From Pseudomonadota bacterium (GTDB taxonomy: Bacteria; Desulfobacterota; Desulfobacteria; Desulfobacterales; Desulfobacteraceae), in NCBI GenBank assembly GCA_018821715.1, contig JAHJLN010000344.1, positions 1-64,000 of the forward strand: a DNA stretch of 64,000 nucleotides. The letters are read 5' to 3'. Numbering within the stretch: the first letter of the stretch is position 1; the number at the start of each line of letters is the position of its first letter. The notes beneath the pieces are model-generated. The model did not search any database. It was given only the letters and a program-made list of their open reading frames with translations, and was not told the origin of the DNA. This document shows positions 44,626 to 54,202 of this stretch, piece by piece. The position numbers and the translations under genes were made by a program.

Positions 44626-44666
44626 TGATAGCTGACAGGCTGATGATAAAAAACTGTCAGCTATCA
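44626..44666. repeat. 13-bp perfect inverted repeat
   Basis: TGATAGCTGACAG and its exact complement flank a 15-base loop in the spacer before the SIR2-STAND gene. No U-run follows. It may be an operator or the end of a lost element. The remainder of 44592-45151 holds no gene. Confidence 0.6.
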
Positions 44667-45151
44667 AGCGAATATATTCCTATGATTCAAGATAGTTGAA
44701 TGGCCAGTAAGTTGACAGATTGCGCTTTTTAGTGCGAAGGTTGGGGTTACCCCTATAAAGCAAGAGGGAAAGGAATCTGTTCGGGAATAATTTTGACAAC
44801 GTAAGACATAGTCAACTCCTCAAAACCTTTAACATCCCGATATAAATAAAAACAGTTTTTCGTTAAAGATTGAAGTCAAGATTATGCATTTTATCTTTGA
44901 ATGCTGAACGGTCAATTAAACTACAGATTGAATTTTCCTGTTGCTTTTCGCTGTCAGGAATGATTATCTCAGGTTATGTTGTAAGCTTTTGATAAAATAT
45001 CACAATTATTCCATCTGGATATTATTCTAACATAAATGATATCCGGATAGTATTAATACACGAAAGATATGCACCACCTACATATCATAAAATATGCGGA
45101 ATCGTTCAGTCACTTTTTAGGTATAGAACAAAATATATATGGGGTTTGACC

Positions 45152-48100
45152 ATGGAACCAATTTTCAAGAATTCTGATAAATTGTTAGAGGACGCTTCAA
45201 AAGGCGAATTAGTACTATTTCTTGGCGCCGGGATAAATGTTGGTTGTAAAATGGGAGACCCCCCATTAGACGCACCTCTTGGTAATACATTGCCAGCTGA
45301 TATTTCTAACCATTTTTTTCCAGAAGAACCATACACCGGCGAAAGCTTAAGATCTGTCTCCGGGAAAATACAAAAGATTAAAACTGATAAAAAATTACGT
45401 GAATATTTAGCTAAAAGACTGCACCCGGTTGAGTTATCAAACGCTCTATCGTTAGTACCCTTAATCAAATGGAAAAGCATTTATACGGTAAATATAGATT
45501 ACGGTATTGAAACCGCGTATGCTAAAATCAGTGATAAAGTGCAAAACATACATCCAATTATTCTCCCCAATGATCCTGTCGCTGCTGATATTGATATGGA
45601 ACTCCCCTATTATAAGTTGCATGGTTGCCTAATGAATAATGAAAGCAACGTAATTTTTTCGCATAGAGATTATACAAAAGCTCGAGAAAAAAATTTAAGA
45701 TTGTTTGCTCATCTAACAGTTACTCTATGCGAATCATCTTTATTATTCATTGGTTTTGGATTCGAAGATTCTGATTTCTTCGATCTTTGGGAGAGTGTAA
45801 AAGATTATGGAGGGTCATCATCTAAGTTTAGAACTCATTATTTAGTTAAGCCCTCCCCCCTTCCAAGCTATATTGAGTCAATGGAGATTGATGGTGTCAC
45901 GGTAATAGACTCAAAGAGTGAAGATTTTTTACCTTGGCTTAAAGCAAATCTACACAAAACTCCAGTATCCATAGCAAACAAAATTGTTGAAAGAAGCGCC
46001 AGCATTACTAGATGGGCTCAAGAGCAGTATTCAGTTTCTCTGCCCCCAAATATTGCAGATTCATTAAAAAAGACCTGTCAAATAGTATCTGAATTAAAAT
46101 CACCAGTCCGCTTGCCTGAAAATAGCAATTATCTCAAGGGAGCACAACCCTTTTGGGATGATATCCAAAATGGTTTGCTTATTAAAAGAGAAATCCAGGA
46201 GGATTTGATAGAAGATATCCATGACTGGGAAAGATCAAAAAAACCTAAAATCAGTTTACTATTGGGTGCTGCTGGCTTTGGAAAAACCAGTGTCTTGATG
46301 CAAACTGCTTATGATATCTCAAAAGAAAACGGGCCCATTGTATTATGGGCAAGGCAAAATACTGAATTTAACCCCATTGCAGTTGCTGAATTCTGTGCCT
46401 TTCTCAAGCAGCCCGCAATACTATTTATAGACGATGGTCCAAAATATATGGCCGCAATTCGGAAACTTCATTTCGATGCTGTAAGTCATAAAATACAACT
46501 ATACATTATCGTGGGTGCTCGGCCTAGTGAATGGAATTCTGCACGTGGGACAAGCTCACTATCAATTCTTTCAACCTTTCGATTACAAAGGCTTTCTGAA
46601 AATGAAATACGTAATTTGTCAATAACATTAAAAAAATCTGGTTTGCTGAAAGAAAAAAATGAAAACCTAACCATCGATGAAATTCAAGAGCACTTTGTTA
46701 ATGTCGGAGAAAATCACATTATCGCAGGTTTGAGAACTGTGTTGTTTGGGAATGATACAAAATTTAATGAAATTATTGCTGATGAATATTATCGGATACA
46801 AAATGAGATAGCTCGAAAAATTTATTTGTCTGTAGCCCTCTCACACAGTCTAGGAATATTTATGCCTGCGGCGCTGGCTAGCAGATTAACAGAGTTACCG
46901 ATTATTGATTATCATACAAAAATTGAACTGTATCTTGAAGATATCGTTCTAGAGGATAGCGATAAAATCTCTGGGGATTTATTGTTTTTTACACAGCATA
47001 GAGTGATCGCAGAATCATTGCTTGAATCAGTCGCAGACCCGGAAAGTATTATTCAGTTACTTCAAAGAATTTCGAAAGCGGTTAACCCACACTCATTTAA
47101 TGAATATAAACTGTTAACAAGAATTTACGATGAAGATTATTTAGGAACAACTCTAAAAGAAACAGGGCGGATAAGATCCTTTTATAAATACTTGATGGAA
47201 GAATTCCCGGCAGACCCATACATTAAACAACATGCTGCAATTTTTGAATCGAAAGACAAACAATTTGATACAGCACGAAACCTTGCGGATGAAGCGATCA
47301 AATTGGGTGATAGGCATCCTCATTTTCTAAATACAAAGGGTACAATTTGGTTGCGAGAAGCCATTGATGAGTCAAAGCCGGATAGAGCTGAGTATGCCTT
47401 AAAGCAAGGGGTATCTTTAATCAGAGAGCGAATTTCGAAAGATGCCGACAAAGAGATACATTACCATAGCCTCATTGACAAACTTCTTGATTGGGCTATA
47501 AGAAAACCGCATTTATCTGAAGAACAAAGATTGCGTGCCCTTGAGGAAGCTCAAGCAGATTTAGATGATGCATTAAGGCTATACCCTATGAGTAGTGAAC
47601 TTAGCACGTTGATGGGTAGGCTTAACATCGGAATTGAAAGAATTCCAGAGGCCGAAGATAGACTTAAAAGAAGTATATATTTAGATGCTGGAAATATAAG
47701 AGCAATCTTACTCTTAGCAAGCCTTTTAATTAAGAAAGGGGAAGATGATATCGCATTAACCTATTTGAATGATGGCATGTCTTATGCTCCCAAAAGTTCA
47801 GGTTTATTAAGACTAAAATTAAAATGTTTGATACGATTAAACAAAAGCTGGGACGAACAAAAAAGAGTATATCTTGAGTATTTAAGGCTGACACAAGATG
47901 ACTACAGTAAAAGAATTGTTTTTATAAAGGGATTAATAGAACATGGAGACTATACCACAGCAGCAAGGCAAATTAAGACGATTAAAGATTCAACTATTTC
48001 GTTTCATAATAAGCTTAATCTCAGAGCAGATTTGAACTCTGAGGACGGAAGCCCAATGATTGTCTCTGGAACATACACATCCTATCGGCTTGGAAAGGGC

Positions 48101-48253
48101 TTTATTGCTATCCAGGGTTTCCCCCGTAATCTTGATGCTCATTTACAATTATCAACAATTTCGAATAGGAGTTATCCTCGTGATGGTGAAATCCTAAAAA
48201 TTGAAATCGCAGTTAATGGATTGGGTATACATGTAAAAAAAATGGTTTCATAA
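45152..48253 (+). CDS. SIR2-STAND-TPR defence protein (Avs5-like) with C-terminal cold-shock-like domain
   Basis: A 1033-aa multidomain protein. The SIR2 domain (about 1-290) has FLGAGIN (23-29), TVNID (N114, D116), KLHG (H157) and FIGFGFEDSDF (199-209). A STAND NTPase follows, with Walker A GAAGFGKT (372-379) and Walker B ILFIDD (423-428). TPR-like helices fill about 640-960. The last 50 residues (GKGFIAIQGF ... LDAHLQLSTI ... PRDGEILKIEI) look like a cold-shock/OB domain. Known SIR2-STAND proteins sense phage proteins and deplete NAD+. ATG at 45152 preferred to a TTG two codons earlier. Confidence 0.85.
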   Translation: MEPIFKNSDKLLEDASKGELVLFLGAGINVGCKMGDPPLDAPLGNTLPADISNHFFPEEPYTGESLRSVSGKIQKIKTDKKLREYLAKRLHPVELSNALSLVPLIKWKSIYTVNIDYGIETAYAKISDKVQNIHPIILPNDPVAADIDMELPYYKLHGCLMNNESNVIFSHRDYTKAREKNLRLFAHLTVTLCESSLLFIGFGFEDSDFFDLWESVKDYGGSSSKFRTHYLVKPSPLPSYIESMEIDGVTVIDSKSEDFLPWLKANLHKTPVSIANKIVERSASITRWAQEQYSVSLPPNIADSLKKTCQIVSELKSPVRLPENSNYLKGAQPFWDDIQNGLLIKREIQEDLIEDIHDWERSKKPKISLLLGAAGFGKTSVLMQTAYDISKENGPIVLWARQNTEFNPIAVAEFCAFLKQPAILFIDDGPKYMAAIRKLHFDAVSHKIQLYIIVGARPSEWNSARGTSSLSILSTFRLQRLSENEIRNLSITLKKSGLLKEKNENLTIDEIQEHFVNVGENHIIAGLRTVLFGNDTKFNEIIADEYYRIQNEIARKIYLSVALSHSLGIFMPAALASRLTELPIIDYHTKIELYLEDIVLEDSDKISGDLLFFTQHRVIAESLLESVADPESIIQLLQRISKAVNPHSFNEYKLLTRIYDEDYLGTTLKETGRIRSFYKYLMEEFPADPYIKQHAAIFESKDKQFDTARNLADEAIKLGDRHPHFLNTKGTIWLREAIDESKPDRAEYALKQGVSLIRERISKDADKEIHYHSLIDKLLDWAIRKPHLSEEQRLRALEEAQADLDDALRLYPMSSELSTLMGRLNIGIERIPEAEDRLKRSIYLDAGNIRAILLLASLLIKKGEDDIALTYLNDGMSYAPKSSGLLRLKLKCLIRLNKSWDEQKRVYLEYLRLTQDDYSKRIVFIKGLIEHGDYTTAARQIKTIKDSTISFHNKLNLRADLNSEDGSPMIVSGTYTSYRLGKGFIAIQGFPRNLDAHLQLSTISNRSYPRDGEILKIEIAVNGLGIHVKKMVS

Positions 48254-48365
48254 CTATCATAACGTGGTCAGATCTAAGTTTGACTCTTGTGAGGAATTAA
48301 CAAATGTACCGGACTACGCAGAACCCCATACCCCAGTCTGATAAAATCAAATCAAACGAATACCT

Positions 48366-48508
48366 TTAATCCATCAATATAGCTTTTTGCATAAGCATCT
48401 GGTTGTTCTGATAGAAAGGGACATCGGTGTTTCCAAGTACTGTCGGCGGAACATTTGACAATTCTGACAAATTATCCATTGGTACAATGACCGTTTTAGC
48501 ACCATTTT
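48366..48508 (-). pseudogene. C-terminal fragment of a Lon-related (BrxL-like) protein
   Basis: Immediately outside the transposon's left end, the minus strand encodes NGAKTVIVPMDNLSEL, then VPPTVLG, FYQNNQ and QKAIL before a stop. This follows the C-terminal pattern of Lon-type protease domains including BrxL (GAK...PM/EN...VP...FY.D...KAL). The upstream part should lie beyond the transposon but is absent at its right end. Lon versus BrxL cannot be decided. Confidence 0.5.
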
Positions 48509-48538
48509 GGGGTATTTTGAGCAGTCCCTCGAAATTGC

Positions 48539-49096
48539 CTAGTGTTGCGCTGAAGCTGGTACCCAACGATACAGAGTGGGGATAGATACGCCCAGGTTCT
48601 GAGCTACATCGCGGGGTGGGATCCCATTAGCCAACAGTTTTTTTGCTGATTCGATCTTGCTGTCTGTCATCTGCCGTTTACGCCCGCCCTTTCGTCCGAG
48701 CCGCCGGGCTGCCTCCAGTCCTGCACGGGTACGCTCTACCGTCAATTCTCGTTCCATCTCAGCAAGACTGGCCATGACATGGAAGAAAAATCGTCCCGAC
48801 GTTGTGCCGGTATCAATAGCGTCAGTTACACTCTTAAACTGGATGCTTTTTTTATGCAGCTCACTGATTAAATCAACCAGTTGTTTTACACTGCGCCCAA
48901 GCCGATCTAATTTCCAGACGACAAGGGTGTCACCTTCGCGCAATATTTCCATTGCTTTGATAAGTCCTGGCCGATCGGCTCGAGTCCCGCTGACTTTATC
49001 TTCAAAAAGTTTTTTGCATCCGGCTTTTTCCAACGCATCACGTTGAAGGTCCAAATTCTGGTCTTGGGTTGAGACGCGTGCATATCCGATCAACAT
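48539..49096 (-). CDS. tnpR: Tn3-family resolvase TnpR
   Basis: A 185-aa serine resolvase: IGYARVSTQDQ with nucleophile Ser9, then KVSGTRADRPGL, VWKLDRLGRS, MASLAEMERELTVERTRAGLEAARRLGRKGG and a C-terminal HTH (PPRDVAQNLGVSIPTLYRW). It resolves cointegrates made by TnpA. Its last codons run into the left inverted repeat. It lies 6 bases after the toxin gene on the same strand. Confidence 0.92.
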   Translation of the reverse strand: MLIGYARVSTQDQNLDLQRDALEKAGCKKLFEDKVSGTRADRPGLIKAMEILREGDTLVVWKLDRLGRSVKQLVDLISELHKKSIQFKSVTDAIDTGTTSGRFFFHVMASLAEMERELTVERTRAGLEAARRLGRKGGRKRQMTDSKIESAKKLLANGIPPRDVAQNLGVSIPTLYRWVPASAQH

Positions 49097-49102
49097 AACC
49101 GC

Positions 49103-49477
49103 TCACTTTCTCGTTGGAAACGGCAGCAAACGTAGACGCGTGCGTTTTGGATCAACGGTTATCAACGCACCTTCTTCCAATTCGGCAGCCATCTGCCTTA
49201 AGGCTGCAATAACTGGCCAGCCAATAACATCTGGGCTGACATTTTCTGCACGGATTTGAACGACACTAGGTTTCTCACCATGTGTTACTGCAAGAATCGC
49301 ACTGAAATCAAGATCGTGGGTGAGTACAACATAATTGTTGGCTTTTGCATAATCCATGATTTCTTTGTCCGGTGCATTCGCCGCTCCAATTGTCGACCAA
49401 TGCGCTGACTCAACGCTGGCATCGTCAAACAGTTTCACCCAACGTGGTGACAAGTTCATATCGATCAGGATCTTCAT
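49103..49477 (-). CDS. DUF5615 PIN-like toxin (transposon passenger)
   Basis: A 124-aa PIN-like protein: KILIDMNLSPRWVKLF, then DKEIMDYAKANNYVVLTHDLDFSAIL, with the acidic residues (D6, D62-type DLD) of a PIN nuclease site. In this family the gene follows a DUF433 antitoxin, as here (4-base overlap). Predicted RNase toxin. Its place between tnpR and tnpA is a known passenger position in Tn3 elements. Confidence 0.85.
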   Translation of the reverse strand: MKILIDMNLSPRWVKLFDDASVESAHWSTIGAANAPDKEIMDYAKANNYVVLTHDLDFSAILAVTHGEKPSVVQIRAENVSPDVIGWPVIAALRQMAAELEEGALITVDPKRTRLRLLPFPTRK

Positions 49478-49704
49478 GCTTGGATCAGCTCGATTTCACG
49501 TTCTTCGGCTCGCCACGCAGCATAACGTATCGCCTGCATGATATCTTCTCGTTCCAGATAGGGATAGTCGGCGAGGATAGTCTCGATATTGCTTCCTGCT
49601 CCGATCTGCCCAAGGATCATCCCCACCGTCACTCTCATACCACGAACACACGCTTTGCCGCCCATAAGATCAGGCTGCTGGGTAATACGATTAAATTGTC
49701 CCAT
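49474..49704 (-). CDS. DUF433 antitoxin (transposon passenger)
   Basis: A 76-aa DUF433 protein: RITQQPDLMGGKACVRGMRVTVGMILGQIGAGSNIETILADYPYLEREDIMQAIRYA, a winged-helix-like antitoxin. The ATG chosen has AAGGAGG 6 bases upstream; a frame extension to 49743 crosses the palindrome and lacks a ribosome site. Probably neutralises the DUF5615 toxin and represses the pair. Confidence 0.87.
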   Translation of the reverse strand: MGQFNRITQQPDLMGGKACVRGMRVTVGMILGQIGAGSNIETILADYPYLEREDIMQAIRYAAWRAEEREIELIQA

Positions 49705-49728
49705 ATAATCCTCCTTATCGAATCTCAT

Positions 49729-49760
49729 TGAAATAATATTCAATTGAGAATATTATTTCA
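49729..49760. promoter_or_regulatory. 13-bp palindrome in the tnpA/antitoxin divergent spacer
   Basis: TGAAATAATATTC, six bases and the exact complement. It lies 25 bases upstream of the antitoxin ATG and 88 before tnpA. It could be the antitoxin operator or a subsite of the transposon res site. Confidence 0.55.
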
Positions 49761-49848
49761 AGAACTATTTTTGAGAATGTGAGAGTCTTGTTTTTGTGTG
49801 TGCTCATTATAAATCAGTGAGACTTATCATAAACCTGGGTTATTGAGA

Positions 49849-52800
49849 ATGATTCCTTCAAATGAAAACAGTAGGCGTATAAGCATTCTTAACCAATCCG
49901 AAATAAATGAGCTATATGAAATACCTAAATTTACTGATGATGAAAGAAAATGGTATTTTGAATTGCATGGCAGTGAACCAAAGTTGCTGAAATTATCAGT
50001 TTCCCAGAAAACAAAGGTCGATGCTATTTTACAACTTGGATATTTTAAAGCAAGAAATCAATTTTTCCAATATCAGCATGAAGACATCCTGATGGATATT
50101 GATTACATATTAAATCAATACTTTGATAAATCAGAGATCGGCACAATAAATATCAATCGCGAAATAAAACGACAGAATAAAAAAAGGATTCTCGATCTTT
50201 TGGGATTCCAATATTTTAGAAAGACAAAACACGGTGAGTCTCTTTTGGCGAAGGCTCGTGGACTCAACAGGTTGTCGGCCGATCCAATTTTTATTTTCCG
50301 CGAACTGATGGAGTTTGTTTACAAAGAAAAAATGACAACTCCAGGATACACAACATTACAAGATATTATTTCTAAAGCCTTATCCTTAGAGCAACAAAGA
50401 ATCGAACGGATTTTAGAAAAACAATTATCGCCGGAAGAGAAGCAAGAGCTGCTTCAATTAATGCAAAAAAAAGATAGTTTTTATGCGGTTACCTCATTAA
50501 AAAAAATGCCGAAGAATTTTAAACCGAAAGCGATTTATCGGGAAATAGAGCATTACCGGAATTATTTATCCATTTATCAAACTACCAAACGATTATTGCC
50601 TATGCTCAGGATCTCAAACAACAGCATTGTTTATTACGCCGGGCTTATTGACCACTATACAGTGAGATCTTTATCCCGCATGAATAAAGGGCCTAAAGCG
50701 TATTTATGGCTGTTATGTTTCATTTTCAATCGGACAAAACGGATATTGGATAATTTAGTATTGATGTTTAGCTATGTCGCCAATCAATACAAGGTTGATG
50801 TTGAAGTGGCGGCCAAAGCCTTAATCATTGCTGATGCAATTGAAAAGGATTCTCAGAATATTTGTGTTGCCAAACTATTAAGAATATTTATCGACACCAG
50901 CATTGATGATTCGGCACCCTTCAATGTTATAAAAGAAAAAGACGTCTATGCAATCGCCCAGCCTGAAACAATAAATCAAATATCTGCCAGCCTGGAAAAC
51001 AAAAACGTAGATTATCAGGCAAAATTTACCTGGAAGGCTGTCAGTAAGGTATCATCGGGCTACAAATTATTGCTAAGAGCCCTTTTGAAAGTCTTGCCTT
51101 TTGAAAGTGACCAACATAGAGCATTAATGAAAGCCATGGATTTTTTAAAAACAACATTTTTGAACGAAAAGCCTTTATCTAAAGTTTTATTAAAGGATTT
51201 CCCCAAACAGCATATCAGTAATAAAATAAGGCCGTTCATTTATAATGATAATGAAAACACTATTTATACAGATCGTTATGAATATTATTGCTATCAACAG
51301 ATAAGAAAATACACCGATGCCAGCTCAATTTTTCTAAATGAAAGTATTAAATATCGATCTATATCAACAGAACTTATTCAAGAATGGCCAAAAAATAAAA
51401 ATCAGGTAATTCATAAAATCAACCGACCGATGTTGAGCCAGCCCCTAATCGAGTTTATCAACAAAAAAGCACGGCCTCTTGATGATAAAATAATTCGGGT
51501 GAATGAAGCGATAATTGACGGCAGTAACAACGATGTAAAAATAAAGACGGCAAAAGATGGATCATTTCTGTGGACCTTGCCGTATCAGAAAAAAGAGTTT
51601 GAAATTAATAATCCATTTTACAATAATTTACCACAAGTAAGCATCGCAAGGCTTTTGCGTTTTGTAAATCAAAAAACATCATTTATAAATCAATTTACGC
51701 ATATAAAACCGCACTATGCAAAAGCAAAACTTGATGAAATGGGCATATACGCCTGCATAATTGCAAATGGAACCAATCTTGGCGTGCTGCAAATGGCCGG
51801 AATTAGTGACCTTCGTTTAGCGACTCTTCAAATGACAGATAGAAATTATATCCGTCTTTCAACATTAATAGCCGCCAATGATGTTATAAGTAATGCTGTT
51901 GCGGCTCTACCCGTTTTTAAATTTTGGGACTTTCAGAAAGGCCTTTTGCATGCCAGTCTCGATGGCCAAAAATTTAAAACTCAACGCGATACATTGCTTT
52001 CTCGTTATTCAAGCAAATATTTTGGATTTGAAAAAGGAGTGGTAGCCTATACGCTGGTTGCTAATCACGTCCCTGTCAACGCAAGGATTATAGCAGCGAA
52101 TGAACATGAGAGCCGTTATTTATTTGATTTGGTATACAATAATACATCTGAAATTCAGCCGGATATTTTTTCATCAGATACAGAAGGTACCAACCGCCTT
52201 AATTTCCTACTTTTAAATGTTATAGAAAGAGTTTTTGCTCCACGATATCGATCCCTTCCTACTAAAACTGAGTCTATCATTTCTTTTTCTGACACCAAAA
52301 AATTTGAAAGGTATTTGATCAAACCCCAATCTCGGCTCAATCAAAAACTTGTTTTAAATGAAGAGGACAACATTAAACACATTCTGGCCTCGTTGCTTTT
52401 TGGCGAAACAAATCAAAGCAATATTATTGGGAAGCTTGGTTCGAATAATTTTAATAGCAAAACCAAACGGGCTCTTTGGGAAATGAATGCTGTTTTAATG
52501 ACTGATTATTTATTGGATTACGTTGATGATGTCATTCTGCGACAAGCTGTACAGGGTGCACTATGCCGAGGAGAAGCCTATCATCAATTACGACGTCACA
52601 TCTCCATCATTAATGGCAGGCATTTTCGAGGATCAACAGAAATGGAAATAGCTGTCTGGAATGAGTGTGCTCGCCTGTTAACAAATTCAATTATTTATTA
52701 CAATGCGTTATTGTTGACAAATTTAATGGGATATTTTGAAAGAACTGGGCAAAAAGAAAAATACGAATTTGTAAAACGGCTATCTCCGGTGGCGTGGATA

Positions 52801-52932
52801 CATATCAATTTTTACGGGCAATATTCATTTATGGGCAATGAGATTATCGATATTGATGAATTACTGAGCCAATGTAAAATTAATGACCTTTTTTGTATGG
52901 ACAAAAATAATAGAATCATCGTACCAAACTGA
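49849..52932 (+). CDS. tnpA: Tn3-family transposase TnpA
   Basis: A full-length Tn3-type DDE transposase (about 1027 aa). It has the N-terminal DDERKWYFELHG region and, in the C-terminal half, MGIYACIIANGTNLGV, the family block ISDLRLATLQMTDRNYIR, and catalytic-region motifs HASLDGQKF and FSSDTEGTN. The end RRHISIINGRHFRGSTEMEIAVWNECARLLTNSIIYYN is typical of Tn3 TnpA. No frameshift is seen, so the element may be active. Start ATG 49849, or TTG 49843. Confidence 0.93.
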   Translation: MIPSNENSRRISILNQSEINELYEIPKFTDDERKWYFELHGSEPKLLKLSVSQKTKVDAILQLGYFKARNQFFQYQHEDILMDIDYILNQYFDKSEIGTININREIKRQNKKRILDLLGFQYFRKTKHGESLLAKARGLNRLSADPIFIFRELMEFVYKEKMTTPGYTTLQDIISKALSLEQQRIERILEKQLSPEEKQELLQLMQKKDSFYAVTSLKKMPKNFKPKAIYREIEHYRNYLSIYQTTKRLLPMLRISNNSIVYYAGLIDHYTVRSLSRMNKGPKAYLWLLCFIFNRTKRILDNLVLMFSYVANQYKVDVEVAAKALIIADAIEKDSQNICVAKLLRIFIDTSIDDSAPFNVIKEKDVYAIAQPETINQISASLENKNVDYQAKFTWKAVSKVSSGYKLLLRALLKVLPFESDQHRALMKAMDFLKTTFLNEKPLSKVLLKDFPKQHISNKIRPFIYNDNENTIYTDRYEYYCYQQIRKYTDASSIFLNESIKYRSISTELIQEWPKNKNQVIHKINRPMLSQPLIEFINKKARPLDDKIIRVNEAIIDGSNNDVKIKTAKDGSFLWTLPYQKKEFEINNPFYNNLPQVSIARLLRFVNQKTSFINQFTHIKPHYAKAKLDEMGIYACIIANGTNLGVLQMAGISDLRLATLQMTDRNYIRLSTLIAANDVISNAVAALPVFKFWDFQKGLLHASLDGQKFKTQRDTLLSRYSSKYFGFEKGVVAYTLVANHVPVNARIIAANEHESRYLFDLVYNNTSEIQPDIFSSDTEGTNRLNFLLLNVIERVFAPRYRSLPTKTESIISFSDTKKFERYLIKPQSRLNQKLVLNEEDNIKHILASLLFGETNQSNIIGKLGSNNFNSKTKRALWEMNAVLMTDYLLDYVDDVILRQAVQGALCRGEAYHQLRRHISIINGRHFRGSTEMEIAVWNECARLLTNSIIYYNALLLTNLMGYFERTGQKEKYEFVKRLSPVAWIHINFYGQYSFMGNEIIDIDELLSQCKINDLFCMDKNNRIIVPN

Positions 52933-52968
52933 AACTAGGCAGTTTCGAGGGACTGCTCAAAATACCCC

Positions 52969-53586
52969 ATTACGGCCCTGGGCAGCTCCTGGAAAGACCT
53001 GGACCCTGAGGTGGTGGACCATTATGAATTCGGCGTGTCCATGACCCCCTGCCGTCAGGCCCTGTTAGACCTGGTCTTTTTTTACGAGGACGGAAAAGAT
53101 CGCTACGTTATCGTGCCTTTTGCTTCAGGGATAATGCCCCACTATGACAATGTTGAAACTTTCACCATCCGAGGCCTGGAGGCCACGGCCAACTGGCAGC
53201 CGGTGCCGGAGCTGTCCCTTTTTACGGGCGTCACTCTTCTGGACACGGATCCTTCTGACCTGCCCTATGCACCGGATGTCACCGTGAGCGCCGGCATGAA
53301 CTGGCGCTTTCTTGAGCGCTTCAAACTGAGCCTGGATGCCTCCTATGTATCTTCTGCCCATGTCGGCTCCCAGATCCGGAAGGTGAATACAGACAACAGC
53401 ACCACTGTTGACAGTTCTTTCCTGATTAACGGAAAAATAAGCTATGCCCTGGATTTGAAAGGTGCTGCCTGCAAAGCCAATATTTTCCTGGCCGGAGAAA
53501 ACCTCTTGGATACCGATTACGAGTATCAGTCCGGATACCCCATGCCAGGCATCAATTGCATGGTCGGGATTCAGATTTCTCTTTAG
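52969..53586 (+). pseudogene. TonB-dependent receptor, C-terminal part only
   Basis: Beginning at the transposon's right end the frame encodes a beta-barrel end: SWKDLDPEVVDHYEFGVSM, FTIRGLEATANW, DLPYAPDVTVSAGMNW, LDASYVSSAHVGSQI, and terminates FLAGENLLDTDYEYQSGYPMPGINCMVGIQISL with the family's terminal aromatic/hydrophobic pattern. The plug and most of the barrel are missing. Base use is richer in GC than the DNA left of the transposon. A GTG at 53011 is open but cannot make a functional receptor. Confidence 0.85.
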
Positions 53587-53601
53587 ATCTTGCCTTAATT
53601 T

Positions 53602-53838
53602 TTACTTATGTGAATGATCATGGGGTTCTTTTTTGTGGTTCCCATGATCATGATCATGAGGCCCATGTGTATCTTTATGGTCATGAATCTTCTCTCCGTC
53701 ATGGCTATGGCGGTGTTCGTGAGCATGCGCATGGCTATGGTTGTGCGCATGGTTATGTTCCTTACCATCATGCTGATGGAGATGGTCATGCTCATGGGTA
53801 TGGTCATGGTCGTGTTTGTGACTGTGCTTGGTTTCCAT
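53602..53838 (-). CDS. Histidine-rich metal-binding protein (78 aa)
   Basis: A 78-aa protein with nearly 40 percent His plus many Asp, Glu and Lys (HKHDHDHTHEHDHLHQHD and onward). AAGGAG precedes the ATG by 8 bases. No signal peptide, so cytosolic. Probably stores or buffers Ni, Zn or Co. Its neighbours are a TonB receptor fragment, selenium genes and a CobN-family chelatase, all consistent with a metal theme. A frame-shifted Met-rich reading of the same DNA is an artefact of the CAT/ATG repeats. Confidence 0.75.
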   Translation of the reverse strand: METKHSHKHDHDHTHEHDHLHQHDGKEHNHAHNHSHAHAHEHRHSHDGEKIHDHKDTHGPHDHDHGNHKKEPHDHSHK

Positions 53839-53914
53839 TGCATTTCTCCTTTTTACTAAAATTTAAAATAAACAAAAACTTTTGTGTTTCAGAGTGTGAT
53901 AATGGGGTATGTAT

Positions 53915-54022
53915 TTTTATCAGTATAATTGCTTTACGCATGAAAATCAATTTTAAATTTGAGTTATGATAGCAGCCTCCAAATCGTCCAGAAGCCTGTG
54001 TTCAGCTCAAAACCATACTATG
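53915..54022. repeat. Diverged duplicate of 55993-56100 (DUF1858 gene 3' end)
   Basis: The segment TTTATCAGTATAATT, TTTACGCATGAAAAT, then CCAAATCGTCCAGAAGCCTG and CAAAACCATAC reappears in the same order at 55993-56100, where the second half is the 3' end of the DUF1858 gene. Here the reading frame is broken, so it is a fragment. The HAD gene and selD lie between the two copies. Confidence 0.75.
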
Positions 54023-54202
54023 ACTGAACAGAAAAGCATGCTTTTTTATTTAAGCAATTTTCACATTTTTTTATGAAGTAATATGATAAAATTCTTGTGT
54101 GGTTCAATAATTCCACTATATGTTTAATTTTTAACATAGCAGTATTGATGAATATTGGAAGAAATAATGAAAAAGGATTTACTGATTTAAAAAGGATAAC
54201 TT

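Larger units (their letters stand above)
48509..52968. mobile_element. Tn3-family transposon with toxin-antitoxin passenger
   Basis: About 4.46 kb, bounded by inverted repeats of about 38 bp starting GGGGTATTTTGAGCAGTCCC at the left and its complement at the right (52931-52968), with about three mismatches. It contains tnpR (minus), a DUF5615/DUF433 pair (minus), a palindromic spacer and tnpA (plus). Tn3 elements make 5-bp target duplications; here the flanks are ATTTT and ATTAC, so they do not match. Confidence 0.9.

Noticed and set aside
48366..48566. Intact 66-aa gene including the transposon end
   Set aside because: The first 20 codons lie within the Tn3 inverted repeat; only the remainder is a remnant of a Lon-related gene.
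53614..53859. Met-rich protein genes opposite or out of frame with the His-rich gene
   Set aside because: They are artefacts of CAT/ATG repeats; only the His-rich frame has a proper ribosome site and sensible composition.
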